From positions 1 to 64,000 of the forward strand of contig UQBY01000011.1 of the NCBI GenBank assembly GCA_900539375.1: a stretch of 64,000 bases of DNA, read 5' to 3'. Each line of letters starts with the position of its first letter. Within the stretch, counting starts at the first letter, position 1. Position numbers and translations under genes: made by a program. Source of the stretch: an uncultured Clostridium sp. GTDB lineage: Bacteria > Bacillota > Clostridia > Clostridiales > Clostridiaceae. Below are positions 31,661 through 41,312 of this stretch, piece after piece. A model generated the notes under the pieces. The model was given only the letters and a program-made list of their open reading frames with translations. It was not told the origin of the DNA and ran no database searches.

Positions 31661-33156
31661 TACTTTTTTTCTCCTTTATTTAGTTTTTCTTCTAATACCT
31701 TTACAATAGTTTCTATCACCTTTACTCTTGCATAATACTTTGAATTTCCTTCAACTATAGTCCATGGTGCATAATTAGTTGAAGTTCTTATAAGCATTTC
31801 ATTTATAGCTTGTAAATATTCATCCCACTTTTCTCTATTTCTCCAATCTTCAGAGGTTATTTTCCATTGTTTTTCTGGATTTTCTTCACGTTCTTTAAAT
31901 CTTTTTGCTTGTTCTTCTTTATCTATATGAATCCAAAATTTTATTATAATTGTTCCTTCATTATATAAATGAAATTCCATATCATTTATTTCTTTATAAG
32001 CTCTTTTCCATTCATTTTCTGTAGCTAAATTCTCCACTCTTTCTACTAAAACACGTCCATACCAAGTACGGTCAAATATTCCTATATGACCTCCCTTAGG
32101 AATTTTAGTCCAAAATCTCCATAAATAATGATGTTCCTTTTCTATGTCATTTGGAGCAGCTATTGGATTAACATTGTATCCTCTTGGGTCCATTTTTTCT
32201 GTTATTCTTTTTATAGCCCCACCTTTTCCTGCTGCATCCCATCCTTCAAAGGCTATTACAACAGGTATTCTTTTTAAATATAACTGATTTTGAAGCTTTG
32301 AAAGCTTTTTTTGTGCTTTATCTAATCTTTCTTTATATTCTTCTTTTTCTAGCTTTTTTAATAAATCTATTTTGTCTAGTATAGTAGATTCATTTAAATT
32401 TAATTTATTTACTTTGCTTGTCTTTTTAAATTCCTTTTTTGATTTTTCAAAAGCTATACGTTCTTCCATTCCTTTAATTACTATTTTAAAAACTTTATCC
32501 ATAGCATATTCTTTATCCATAGCCTCTATTATATGCCATCTACAATAATCATTATCTGTTTTTACAAGAGTCTCTTCAATTATCTTTAAATACTCATCAT
32601 ATTGTTCATAATGCTTCCAATCCTCTTTAGTAACCCTCCATTTAGTTTCATTTGAAGATTCTAAAGCCTCAAATCTCTTTTTTTGCTCTTCCTTTGTTAT
32701 ATGAAGGAAAAATTTAAATATTAATGTTCCATCTTTAAAAAGTTCCTCTTCAAAAGAGTTTATTTCTTCATAACAAGTTGAAAGCTCATTTCTTTTTGAT
32801 ACTTTATCAAGACGGTCTAACAAAACTTGACGATACCAGCCTCTATCAAATATAACCATATTACCTTTAGAAGGAGTTCTTATCCAAAATCTATGAAGGA
32901 AAGGATAATATTTTTCCTCTGAAGTTGAAACTTTAGTTGAATATACATTAAATCCTCTAGGGTCTAATGGGTGAATAAGCTTATTAATTAAGGTTCCTTT
33001 TCCAGAGGCTCCCCATCCTTCAAAAAGTATTATTATTGGAATACCTAATTTTTTAGCTTCTCTTTGAAGACTTCCTAATTTTACTTCATACTCTTCTTTA
33101 ATAAGGTCATAATCTTTCTTTTTCATCTTCTTAGATAAATCAACATTTTCTAACAT
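31660..33156 (-). CDS. pap: Polyphosphate:AMP phosphotransferase
   Basis: The 498-residue protein contains two tandem PPK2 domains. Domain 1 has Walker A GWGASGKGT near 48-56 and lid/Walker B FDRGWYRQ near 104-111. Domain 2 has GWDAAGKGG near 302-310 and FDRTWYGR near 358-365. Two-domain PPK2 enzymes transfer phosphate from polyphosphate to AMP, giving ADP. ATG 33156 follows AAGGAGGAGG. The gene has its own promoter region and a 91-residue partner downstream. Confidence 0.92.
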   Translation of the reverse strand: MLENVDLSKKMKKKDYDLIKEEYEVKLGSLQREAKKLGIPIIILFEGWGASGKGTLINKLIHPLDPRGFNVYSTKVSTSEEKYYPFLHRFWIRTPSKGNMVIFDRGWYRQVLLDRLDKVSKRNELSTCYEEINSFEEELFKDGTLIFKFFLHITKEEQKKRFEALESSNETKWRVTKEDWKHYEQYDEYLKIIEETLVKTDNDYCRWHIIEAMDKEYAMDKVFKIVIKGMEERIAFEKSKKEFKKTSKVNKLNLNESTILDKIDLLKKLEKEEYKERLDKAQKKLSKLQNQLYLKRIPVVIAFEGWDAAGKGGAIKRITEKMDPRGYNVNPIAAPNDIEKEHHYLWRFWTKIPKGGHIGIFDRTWYGRVLVERVENLATENEWKRAYKEINDMEFHLYNEGTIIIKFWIHIDKEEQAKRFKEREENPEKQWKITSEDWRNREKWDEYLQAINEMLIRTSTNYAPWTIVEGNSKYYARVKVIETIVKVLEEKLNKGEKK

Positions 33157-33175
33157 TTTATCCTCCTCCTTATAT

Positions 33176-33205
33176 TTAAAAAGAGATTGGTATTATCCAA
33201 TCTCT
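33176..33205 (-). terminator. Terminator of the 74-residue gene
   Basis: AGAGATTGG-ATAATA-CCAATCTCT is a perfect 9-bp stem followed by TTTTT on the - strand, between the small gene and pap. Confidence 0.9.
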
Positions 33206-33220
33206 AATATCAATTCTTTT

Positions 33221-33445
33221 TTACTTAAGATAGTTATAAATAATTTCTAATCTTTCTTCTTGTAAAACATTAGCTATCTTATTTTCTACTTTTCCATTTT
33301 TAATGAATCTTTCTTCATTTGCATCAGCTATTTTTTGAAGTCTTTCTTGAAATTTATCTTCTGTTAATAAATCATCTTGAAATTCATCAACTAAATCCTT
33401 TACTGCTGTTGCTAATTCCTTTGGATTTCTGTAAACTGCTCTCAT
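33221..33445 (-). CDS. Small conserved protein (TIGR04540-like)
   Basis: A 74-residue helical acidic protein beginning MRAVYRNPKELATAVKDLVDE. I believe this matches the small clostridial family TIGR04540, whose function is unknown. ATG 33445 has GAGGAG upstream and a strong terminator follows, so it is a single-gene unit. Confidence 0.65.
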   Translation of the reverse strand: MRAVYRNPKELATAVKDLVDEFQDDLLTEDKFQERLQKIADANEERFIKNGKVENKIANVLQEERLEIIYNYLK

Positions 33446-33503
33446 ATTAAATACTCCTCATCTTTATAAAATAAAAAATAAATTTATTCTATACTACCAT
33501 AAA

Positions 33504-34799
33504 TTAATGTTGTTTTCTAGTCTCTTTTTTAATAGCTTCTAAAGCATAAGCTACATGAAGTTCAGTTGATATAAGTACTGCCTTTTCATCTATGTTAAAT
33601 TTTTCATTATGATTTGGATAAGCTCTTCCCATTTCTTCATTTCCAGCTCCTACAAAGGCAAAAACCCCTGGTATTCTCTTTTGATAAACAGAAAAATCTT
33701 CTCCAAGCATCATTTTAGGAATACTTACAAGGGATTCTTCTGGGAATATTTTTCTTGCTCCATCTAAAGCACTTTTTACTGCATCTTTATCATTTACTAC
33801 AGCTGGATGAGCTGACATATTATAATCTATAACAGCTGTAGCACCATAAGAAGAGGCTGTACTATATACTATTCTTTCAATAGAATTTTTTATAGCTTTT
33901 GCTGTTTCTACAGAGAAAGTTCTTACTGTTCCTTCAATAAAAGCTTCTCCAGAAATTATATTATGTTGAGAACCTGATTGAATATGTCCTATAGTTACAA
34001 CAGCAGAATCTATTGGATTTACTTCTCTACTTATTATAGATTGAATATTTAAAACAGTTGCTGCTGCTGCTAAAGTTGCATCTACACATTGTTGAGGCTT
34101 TCCAGCATGTCCAGCTTTTCCATAAATTTTTATTTTAAAAATATCTGAAGATGCCATTCTTGGTCCTTCTTCAATAGATATTTTTCCACATTCTATATCA
34201 CCAAAAACATGAAGACCAAATATTTCATCTATTCCTAAAAGACAACCATCTTCAACTATAAGCTTTGCACCTTTACAATTTTCTTCTGAAGGTTGAAATA
34301 TAAGAGAAATCTTTCCTGGAAGAAGATTTTCATACTTTTTTAATATAATTGCAGCACCTATTAAAGCTGCAGTATGAGCATCATGTCCACAAGCATGCAT
34401 TATTCCAGGATTTTGTGAACAATAAGATACTCCTGTTTTTTCTTCTATTTTTAAAGCATCCATATCAGCTCTTAAGGCAATATGTCTTCCCTTACCTTTT
34501 CCTATAGTAGCTATTATTCCAGTTACAGCAGCTTCTTCATAAAAAACTCCTATTTTATCTAACTCTTCTTTTATCCTTTTTGAAGTTTCAAATTCTTGAA
34601 GTCCAAGTTCTGGATGTCTGTGAAAATGCTTTCTAAGCCTTATTATATATTCAGATATTTCCTTTGTTTCTTTTCTTATATCTATATTAAAATCTATATC
34701 CTTTGGCTTTTCTTCTTGATTTTCTTTTTTAGGTATTTCTCTTTTTAAATGACTATTTTTTGAATTATTAAATCGCTTCCTTTTTGAAATTAAATCCAT
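33504..34799 (-). CDS. M20-family amidohydrolase (N-acyl amino acid type)
   Basis: The 431-residue enzyme has the M20D core: RKHFHRHPELGLQEFET, metal-site HACGHDAHT near 138-146, EENCKGA and LGEDFSVY near the end. The family hydrolyses N-acyl or N-acetyl amino acids and similar conjugates. The first 45 residues are an extra Lys/Glu/Asn-rich stretch without structure or signal peptide, an unusual extension. ATG 34799 is preceded by GGGGG, so the extension is likely translated. No partner in the same operon. Confidence 0.85.
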   Translation of the reverse strand: MDLISKRKRFNNSKNSHLKREIPKKENQEEKPKDIDFNIDIRKETKEISEYIIRLRKHFHRHPELGLQEFETSKRIKEELDKIGVFYEEAAVTGIIATIGKGKGRHIALRADMDALKIEEKTGVSYCSQNPGIMHACGHDAHTAALIGAAIILKKYENLLPGKISLIFQPSEENCKGAKLIVEDGCLLGIDEIFGLHVFGDIECGKISIEEGPRMASSDIFKIKIYGKAGHAGKPQQCVDATLAAAATVLNIQSIISREVNPIDSAVVTIGHIQSGSQHNIISGEAFIEGTVRTFSVETAKAIKNSIERIVYSTASSYGATAVIDYNMSAHPAVVNDKDAVKSALDGARKIFPEESLVSIPKMMLGEDFSVYQKRIPGVFAFVGAGNEEMGRAYPNHNEKFNIDEKAVLISTELHVAYALEAIKKETRKQH

Positions 34800-34889
34800 A
34801 ACAATTCCCCCAATTTAATTTATATTTTTTATATAAAACTTTCTCTTTTTAATTATTTTTTATAATTATATCATAAATTAGTAAAATTC

Positions 34890-35555
34890 TTATATTAAAT
34901 TTAATATTTTATCTTTTTTTTCTACTAAATTTTCATTATAAATTCCTTTTATTTTAAGAGGAGTATCTCCTAATACTATAATCTCCTCTCCCATAAATAT
35001 AGCTTCATCAATATCATGAGTTACAAAAATAGCCATAGAATTTTCTCTTTTAAAAAACTTTTTAAGCTCTTCCATAATTATGTACTTAATTTTATAATCT
35101 AAAGATTTAAAAGGCTCATCCATAAGTATAAGCTTTGAAGGTTTTAATAAGGCTCTAGCAATATTTACCCTTTGTCTCATACCTCCACTTAAATTTTCAG
35201 GATACTTATTTTCTGTCTCTTCAATATTAAGACTTTTTAAAACTTCTTTTATTTTTTTAACTCCTTCTTCTTTAGAATAATATTCATAGATAAAAAGTTC
35301 CATATTTTCTTTTACTGTAAGCCAAGAAATAAGTCTATCTTCTTGAAAAATATAACTTATTTCATCTGTTTTTACTCCTTTAATTTCTCCAAAGTCCTTA
35401 GGCATAAGACCACTTATTATATTTAAAAGAGTACTTTTTCCTCCTCCAGACTTTCCTAAAATTACATTCATATTTTTTTCTAAAGTTAAATTAAAATTTT
35501 CAAATACTTTTTTATCTTCAAAGGATTTATATAAATTTTTAATTTCAATTTTCAT
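34890..35555 (-). CDS. ABC transporter ATP-binding protein (SsuB/TauB type)
   Basis: 221 residues with Walker A GKSGGGKST near 34-42, signature LSGGMRQR near 122-129, Walker B LILMDEP near 140-146 and switch His in FVTHD. It is the last gene of a three-gene importer, overlapping the permease stop. Shorter than average but complete. Substrate class is that of the nitrate/sulfonate/taurine group; the actual substrate is not visible. Confidence 0.88.
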   Translation of the reverse strand: MKIEIKNLYKSFEDKKVFENFNLTLEKNMNVILGKSGGGKSTLLNIISGLMPKDFGEIKGVKTDEISYIFQEDRLISWLTVKENMELFIYEYYSKEEGVKKIKEVLKSLNIEETENKYPENLSGGMRQRVNIARALLKPSKLILMDEPFKSLDYKIKYIIMEELKKFFKRENSMAIFVTHDIDEAIFMGEEIIVLGDTPLKIKGIYNENLVEKKDKILNLI

Positions 35556-36306
35556 TTTTCCACCTATAAACTCTTTTTAAAAGTTTTTTATTTATATACT
35601 CAAATAAAATTGATATAAGAGCTATTATAACTATCCATGCAAAAATTTTAACAGTATTAAAATTAACCTTTTCTATTTGTACTGCTGCTCCTATACCATA
35701 CTTTGGCTGTCCATGCACTTCCCCTGCTATTACTACCTTAAAAGCTAAAGAAAATGTAGATATTAGTATTCCCATAATATGAAATTTTATTACTGGAATA
35801 TATATCTTTTTTATTTTTTCCCTTTGAGATACCTTATAAATTTTACACATATCTAATATTTTTTTATCAATATCTTTTAAAGAATTATATATTCCTTCAT
35901 ATAAAATAGGAAATACTATAGCAAAACCCACTACAAAAGGTGCTTTATCTTTATCAAACCATATTAATGCAAGAAGAACTAATATCATTGTTGGAATTGT
36001 TTTTCCTATGGAATTTAAGGGAGCTAATAAATTTTTTAAAAAGGGGTACATAAAAGAAAGTACCCCTAAAATTACTGATAATATTAATGCTATTGTAAAA
36101 CTTACTATAGTTCTATATAAAGTGCTTATTGAGTTTTTTATAAACTCTGGACTTTTTATTATTTCTATCATGGAAATTAAAACATCTTCTATTTTAGGAA
36201 GATATATGTCTTTATTAATTTTTATGGCTATAAACTCCCAAATTACTAAAAAAACTATAGTTCCAAGAAAAACCTGACTTTTTTTATTCCATGAAAATAC
36301 CTTCAT
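35545..36306 (-). CDS. ABC transporter permease (SsuC/TauC type)
   Basis: 253 residues with six membrane helices and the cytoplasmic coupling segment CKIYKVSQREKIKKIYIP before the EAA-like loop. It overlaps the binding-protein gene by 23 nt and the ATPase gene by 11 nt, indicating one transcript. It would import a small anionic or nitrogenous compound with its two partners. Confidence 0.87.
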   Translation of the reverse strand: MKVFSWNKKSQVFLGTIVFLVIWEFIAIKINKDIYLPKIEDVLISMIEIIKSPEFIKNSISTLYRTIVSFTIALILSVILGVLSFMYPFLKNLLAPLNSIGKTIPTMILVLLALIWFDKDKAPFVVGFAIVFPILYEGIYNSLKDIDKKILDMCKIYKVSQREKIKKIYIPVIKFHIMGILISTFSLAFKVVIAGEVHGQPKYGIGAAVQIEKVNFNTVKIFAWIVIIALISILFEYINKKLLKRVYRWKNEN

Positions 36307-37270
36307 CAGGAACTTTTCCTCCTATTGTACTAGCATCAAAACTATTTAATTTTTCAAAATATGAATTATATTCTTTATGAGTACTTTTTATTCCTTCATA
36401 ATTTATATTAGCCTTTTCCATTGCTTTTGGAATTATATCTTTATTTGCAGAAACTCCAATTTCCTCACAAAAGTTTCCAAGCTCCTCTGTTTCTTTTCCT
36501 GCAAATTCACAACTTTCTTTTAGCTTATTTAAAAATTCTTCTACAAATTTCTTATTTTTATCTATAAAATCTTTCTTAATTATTACTGTTGATTGAGGGA
36601 AACCATATTCTGAATTATTTTTTTCTTTCCATATTTCATTTAAATCTAAAATTATTGAAACTTTATCATTTTTAGATGAAACTTGTGTTAATGCTGGTTC
36701 TGGAAGAACTGCATAAGGAGTTTTTCCTGCAATTACTGTTGGGGCAAGTTCTGTTACTCCACTAACATATGAAAAATTAAAATCTCCTTCATCATATCCC
36801 ATATCCTTTAAAACTGACTTAGTAACAATATCTGGTGTTAATCCTTTACCAATGTTATATATTTCTTTTCCCTTTAAATTTTCTAAACTAATTTCTCCAT
36901 CAGTTGAAATTAAATAAAAAGCTCCCCAACCTATGGTTCCTGCAATTTCATATCCAGCTCCTTTATTATATTGAGTTGCAGCCACATTTGAAGGTACTAT
37001 TGCAATATCAGGCTCTCCTTTAAGTACAGATGAAACTATATTTTCTGAAGTTTTTTCTATTGTATAATCTGTTTTATAATTCTTTTTTATCTCCTCATTT
37101 TCCTTAATAAGTTTTGCAGAGGCTATAGCAGGAAGACCATCTGGCACTACAACCTTAACTTCTGTTGTTTCTTCTACTTTATTATCCTCTTTTGTATTAG
37201 ATGCTCCACAGCCAATTAATGAAACTGTAAAACATAGTATTGCTACTATTAAAGTTAACTTTTTCTTCAT
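36284..37270 (-). CDS. ABC transporter substrate-binding lipoprotein (NitT/TauT type)
   Basis: The 328-residue protein starts with a lipoprotein signal (MKKKLTLIVAILCFTVSLIGC, lipobox LIGC with Cys21), followed by a low-complexity linker and an NMT1/SsuA-like binding domain (VPDGLPAIASAKLIKE). It delivers substrate to the permease downstream. ATG 37270 has AAGGAGG. The leader shows no riboswitch I can recognise, so a thiamine-precursor or sulfonate substrate cannot be told apart. Confidence 0.87.
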   Translation of the reverse strand: MKKKLTLIVAILCFTVSLIGCGASNTKEDNKVEETTEVKVVVPDGLPAIASAKLIKENEEIKKNYKTDYTIEKTSENIVSSVLKGEPDIAIVPSNVAATQYNKGAGYEIAGTIGWGAFYLISTDGEISLENLKGKEIYNIGKGLTPDIVTKSVLKDMGYDEGDFNFSYVSGVTELAPTVIAGKTPYAVLPEPALTQVSSKNDKVSIILDLNEIWKEKNNSEYGFPQSTVIIKKDFIDKNKKFVEEFLNKLKESCEFAGKETEELGNFCEEIGVSANKDIIPKAMEKANINYEGIKSTHKEYNSYFEKLNSFDASTIGGKVPDEGIFME

Positions 37271-37460
37271 TTTTATTCCTCCTTAAAAATTTCAATTAAT
37301 ATTATAGACCTTAAAAAAATTAGTTACAATACTACTTTTTTAGTGTTAAGGTTATCATTTAATATAATTTTTACTTTATTTTTTCTCTTTTAAGTATAAA
37401 ATATACTATTTTGAACATAATATTTATATATTTAGTTTTTTAATTCATGGTGGTGAAAAT

Positions 37461-40082
37461 ATGTGGTTTAACAAAAGCTTTGAAGAAACAGTAAAAGAAT
37501 TTAACAGCAATATATTAAATGGTCTTTCTTCAGAAGAAGCTAAAATGCGTTTAGAAAAAATAGGAGAAAATAAACTTATTTCAAAGAAAAAGGAATCTTT
37601 ATTTATTCTTTTTCTTTCTCAATTAAATGATGTAATGATTTATATACTTATATTAGCTTCTATAATATCAGCAATTATGGGAGAAATAAGCGATTCAATA
37701 ATAATTATTATAGTTATATTAATAAATGCAATTATTGGAGTAGTTCAAGAATATAAAGCTGAAAAAGCTTTAGAATCTTTAAAAAAGCTAAGCACCCCAA
37801 AGGCTATTGTAAAAAGAGATGGTATTATTTTAGAAATTTCTTCAAAAGAAGTTGTTCCTGGAGATATTATAATTATAGATGCTGGTAGATATATTCCTGC
37901 TGATATACGCCTTATTGAAAGTGCAAACTTAAAAATAGATGAATCTGCCTTTACTGGTGAATCTGTCCCTTCTGAAAAAAATGCAAACATAATTTTAGAT
38001 GATGACTCTTTACCTATTGGTGATAGAATTAATATGGCTTTTATGTCCACTTTATCTACCTATGGAAGAGGATATGGTATTGTTGTAGCTACTGGAATGA
38101 ATACTGAAATAGGTAAAATTGCTTCAATGCTTGAAGAAGAAGAAAAAGAAACTACACTTCTTCAAAAAAAATTAGCCTTTGTGGGTAAAGCTTTAGGCTT
38201 TGGTGCTATTTTTATATGTTTATTAATATTTGTAATTTCTATGTTTCAAGGAAGAGATTGGTTTGAAATGCTATTAACCTCAATAAGCCTTGCAGTTGCT
38301 GCTATTCCTGAAGGATTACCTGCTATTGTAGCAATAGTTCTTGCCCTTGGTGTTCAAAAAATGATAAAAGAAAATGCTATTGTTAAAAAACTTGCTTCTG
38401 TAGAAACCTTAGGTTCTGTAAGTATAATATGTTCTGATAAAACAGGAACTCTTACACTAAATAAAATGACAGTAAAAAAATTTTTTGTAAATAATGCTCT
38501 TAATTCTTTAGAAAAATTAGATACACAAAATAATGAAAGCAAATTATTACTAGAAAGTATGATTCTTTGTAATGATGCTACAAGTGATGAAAACTCTAAA
38601 ACTGGAGACCCTACAGAAATAGCCTTTCTAGATGCTGGAATTAAATTTAATATATTTAAAAATGATTTAAATAACAAATATAAGAGAGTAAATGAAATTC
38701 CTTTTGATTCTGAAAGAAAATTAATGACCACTGTAAATTCTTATAATACTGAATTTAAAGTAATAACAAAAGGAGCCCTTGATTCATTACTTAAAATTTG
38801 CACAAAGGTTTTAATAAATAAAGAAATACTTCCTCTTACAGATGAAATAAAAAATTCTTTTTTAAAGGCTTCTGAAGAAATGGCAAAAGATGCCTTAAGA
38901 GTTTTAGGTGCAGCATATAAAAATATACCTTCTTCTAATATTCCTCTTAAAGATTTAGAAAAAGATTTAATATTAGTAGGTTTATTTGGAATGATTGACC
39001 CTCCTAGAGATGAAGTGAAAAATTCTATTTCTTTATGTAAAAAAGCTGGTATAACTCCTATTATGATAACAGGAGACCATAAAAATACTGCCTTTGCTAT
39101 TGCTAAGGAACTAAAAATTGCATCAAACCCTTCTGAATGTATGTCTGGAAATGAAATAGATAGCTACTCTCAAGCTGACTTTAACTTAATTGCTCCAAAA
39201 TTTAAAGTTTTTGCAAGAGTTTCTCCAGAGCATAAAGTTAAAATTGTAAAAGCTTTTAAATCTAATGGCAATATAGTTTCTATGACAGGAGATGGAGTAA
39301 ATGATGCTCCCTCTTTAAAAATAGCAGATATTGGAGTTGCTATGGGGATAACAGGTACTGATGTAGCTAAAGGCTCAGCAGATATGATACTTACAGATGA
39401 CAATTTTTCTACTATTGTCTCTGCTATAGAAGAAGGACGTAATATTTATACAAATATTCGTAAAGCCATTATATTTTTGCTAGCTTGTAACTTTGGAGAA
39501 ATAATAGTTTTATTTCTCTCTATACTTTTAAATTGGGATACTCCTCTTCTTCCAATTCATATTTTATGGGTAAACTTAATTACAGATAGTTTTCCTGCTC
39601 TCTCTTTAGGAATAGACCCTTTAGATGAGGATGTAATGAATAAACCTCCAAGAAATCCAGAAGAAAGTATATTTTCAGGATATATGAATTATCTTTTCTT
39701 TAATGGACTTATTATAGGACTTATTAGCCTTTCAGCTTTTAAAATTGGTGAAAGACTTTATCCTAATTCACTTATTCATGCACAAACTATTACCTTTTTA
39801 GTTTTAAGTATTTCTCAGCTTTTCTTTTCTTTAAATATGAGAAATATAAAAAAATCTATTTTTAAACTTGGCTTATTTAAAAATAAATATTTAATTTTTT
39901 CAATAATATTTGGTGTCTTTTTGCAATTAATTATTGTTTTTGTTCCTTTTTTATCTTCTGTCTTTAAAGTATATTCTTTAAGCTTTAAGGATTTAGCTAT
40001 AGTATTTTTAATTTCATTAATACCTTTTACTTTAAATGAATTATTAAAGCTTACCCTTAGAAAAAAATCTCCTTTATTATAA
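37461..40082 (+). CDS. P-type Ca2+-transporting ATPase
   Basis: 873 residues with all P2A features: N-terminal cation ATPase domain, TGES at 165-168, phosphorylation motif DKTGT starting at Asp326, KGA nucleotide site, TGDGVND hinge and ten membrane helices. Helix 4 contains PEGLPAIV, as in SERCA-like pumps. It exports Ca2+, possibly Mn2+. ATG 37461 follows GGTGGTG. Transcribed divergently from the ABC importer. Confidence 0.93.
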   Translation: MWFNKSFEETVKEFNSNILNGLSSEEAKMRLEKIGENKLISKKKESLFILFLSQLNDVMIYILILASIISAIMGEISDSIIIIIVILINAIIGVVQEYKAEKALESLKKLSTPKAIVKRDGIILEISSKEVVPGDIIIIDAGRYIPADIRLIESANLKIDESAFTGESVPSEKNANIILDDDSLPIGDRINMAFMSTLSTYGRGYGIVVATGMNTEIGKIASMLEEEEKETTLLQKKLAFVGKALGFGAIFICLLIFVISMFQGRDWFEMLLTSISLAVAAIPEGLPAIVAIVLALGVQKMIKENAIVKKLASVETLGSVSIICSDKTGTLTLNKMTVKKFFVNNALNSLEKLDTQNNESKLLLESMILCNDATSDENSKTGDPTEIAFLDAGIKFNIFKNDLNNKYKRVNEIPFDSERKLMTTVNSYNTEFKVITKGALDSLLKICTKVLINKEILPLTDEIKNSFLKASEEMAKDALRVLGAAYKNIPSSNIPLKDLEKDLILVGLFGMIDPPRDEVKNSISLCKKAGITPIMITGDHKNTAFAIAKELKIASNPSECMSGNEIDSYSQADFNLIAPKFKVFARVSPEHKVKIVKAFKSNGNIVSMTGDGVNDAPSLKIADIGVAMGITGTDVAKGSADMILTDDNFSTIVSAIEEGRNIYTNIRKAIIFLLACNFGEIIVLFLSILLNWDTPLLPIHILWVNLITDSFPALSLGIDPLDEDVMNKPPRNPEESIFSGYMNYLFFNGLIIGLISLSAFKIGERLYPNSLIHAQTITFLVLSISQLFFSLNMRNIKKSIFKLGLFKNKYLIFSIIFGVFLQLIIVFVPFLSSVFKVYSLSFKDLAIVFLISLIPFTLNELLKLTLRKKSPLL

Positions 40083-40138
40083 TTTTATGTTATAATTGTT
40101 TTCAGTAAATCGTAAATTTTAATAATAAAGGAGATACT

Positions 40139-41269
40139 ATGTTTAATAAATTAGGTTTAAATGAAAATATTATTAAAGGATTAGAAAAGCAAGGTATAAC
40201 TACTCCTACAAAAATACAAGAACTTTCAATTCCTTGTATATTAGAAAATAAAGACGTTATAGGTGAAGCTTATACAGGTAGCGGAAAAACCTTAGCTTTT
40301 GTTGCTCCACTATTTCAAAAAATAGATACAAAGAAAAAAGAAATGCAAGTACTTATATTAGCTCCAACCCATGAACTTGTTATGCAAATAGTTTCACAAA
40401 TTAAACTGTTAAGCAAAAACTCTGAAATTTCAGTTACTACTTTAGGACTTATTGGTGATGTTAATATTGATAAACAAATAAAAAAGATAAAAGAAATAAA
40501 ACCTCATATTGTGGTAGGTACTCCAGGAAGAATTGCAGATTTAATAAGAAAAAGAAAAGTTACTGCTCATACTTTAAAAACAATAGTTATTGATGAAGCT
40601 GATAATCTTTTAGATAATACAAGTAGCCCTACAGTAAAGGATATAATAAAAGCTACAATGAGAGATAGACAACTTTTAGTGTTTTCTGCAACAATTAATG
40701 ATTCCACTTTATCCCTTGCAAAATCATTAATGAAAGAGCCTGAAGTTTTTAAAAGCACTGAAAAGATAAGCTTAAATCCTAATATTTCTCATATGTATAT
40801 TGAAGTTGATAAAAGAGAAAAATTTGAAACTTTAAGAAAACTTATAGCTGCTGTAAATCCTGAAAAAGCTTTAGTATTTGTAAATAGAGGTTATGAAATA
40901 AATCTTGTTACTGAAAAACTTCAATTTCATAATAAATCTGCCTTTGCAATACACAAAGGACTTTCAAAGGAACAAAGACAAAATGCTTTAGAAAGTTTTA
41001 GAAATGGTAAAATAAACATATTAGTTTCTTCTGATATTTCTGCAAGAGGATTAGATATTCAAGGAATAACTCATATAATAAACTTAGATTTTCCATCTAA
41101 CCCTAATGAATATCTTCATAGAGCTGGAAGAACTGCAAGAGGAAATAACCTTTTTGGATATACAATTTCTTTAGTAACACCTAAAGAAAAAGCTGCTATA
41201 AGAATTTATGAAAGAGAATTTAATATTAAAATAGAAAAAAAGAGCCTAAAACAAGGTAAACTTATTTAA
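40139..41269 (+). CDS. DEAD-box RNA helicase
   Basis: 376 residues: Q motif (GITTPTKIQELSIP), Walker A TGSGKT, PTHELV, TPGR, DEAD at 152-155, SAT and HRAGRTAR. The protein ends shortly after the helicase core, without the C-terminal RNA-binding tail of CsdA/DbpA, so it is a minimal CshB/YfmL-type helicase. AAAGGAGATACT precedes ATG 40139. The gene follows the Ca2+ ATPase by 56 nt and may be cotranscribed. Confidence 0.92.
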   Translation: MFNKLGLNENIIKGLEKQGITTPTKIQELSIPCILENKDVIGEAYTGSGKTLAFVAPLFQKIDTKKKEMQVLILAPTHELVMQIVSQIKLLSKNSEISVTTLGLIGDVNIDKQIKKIKEIKPHIVVGTPGRIADLIRKRKVTAHTLKTIVIDEADNLLDNTSSPTVKDIIKATMRDRQLLVFSATINDSTLSLAKSLMKEPEVFKSTEKISLNPNISHMYIEVDKREKFETLRKLIAAVNPEKALVFVNRGYEINLVTEKLQFHNKSAFAIHKGLSKEQRQNALESFRNGKINILVSSDISARGLDIQGITHIINLDFPSNPNEYLHRAGRTARGNNLFGYTISLVTPKEKAAIRIYEREFNIKIEKKSLKQGKLI

Positions 41270-41274
41270 AAATT

Positions 41275-41306
41275 TAAAAGGATACTAAAAATTTTTAGTA
41301 TCCTCT
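41275..41306. terminator. Bidirectional terminator
   Basis: AGGATACTAAAAA and its exact complement form a 26-bp palindrome flanked by A- and T-rich sequence, between the convergent helicase and protease genes. Confidence 0.85.
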
Positions 41307-41312
41307 TAAAAT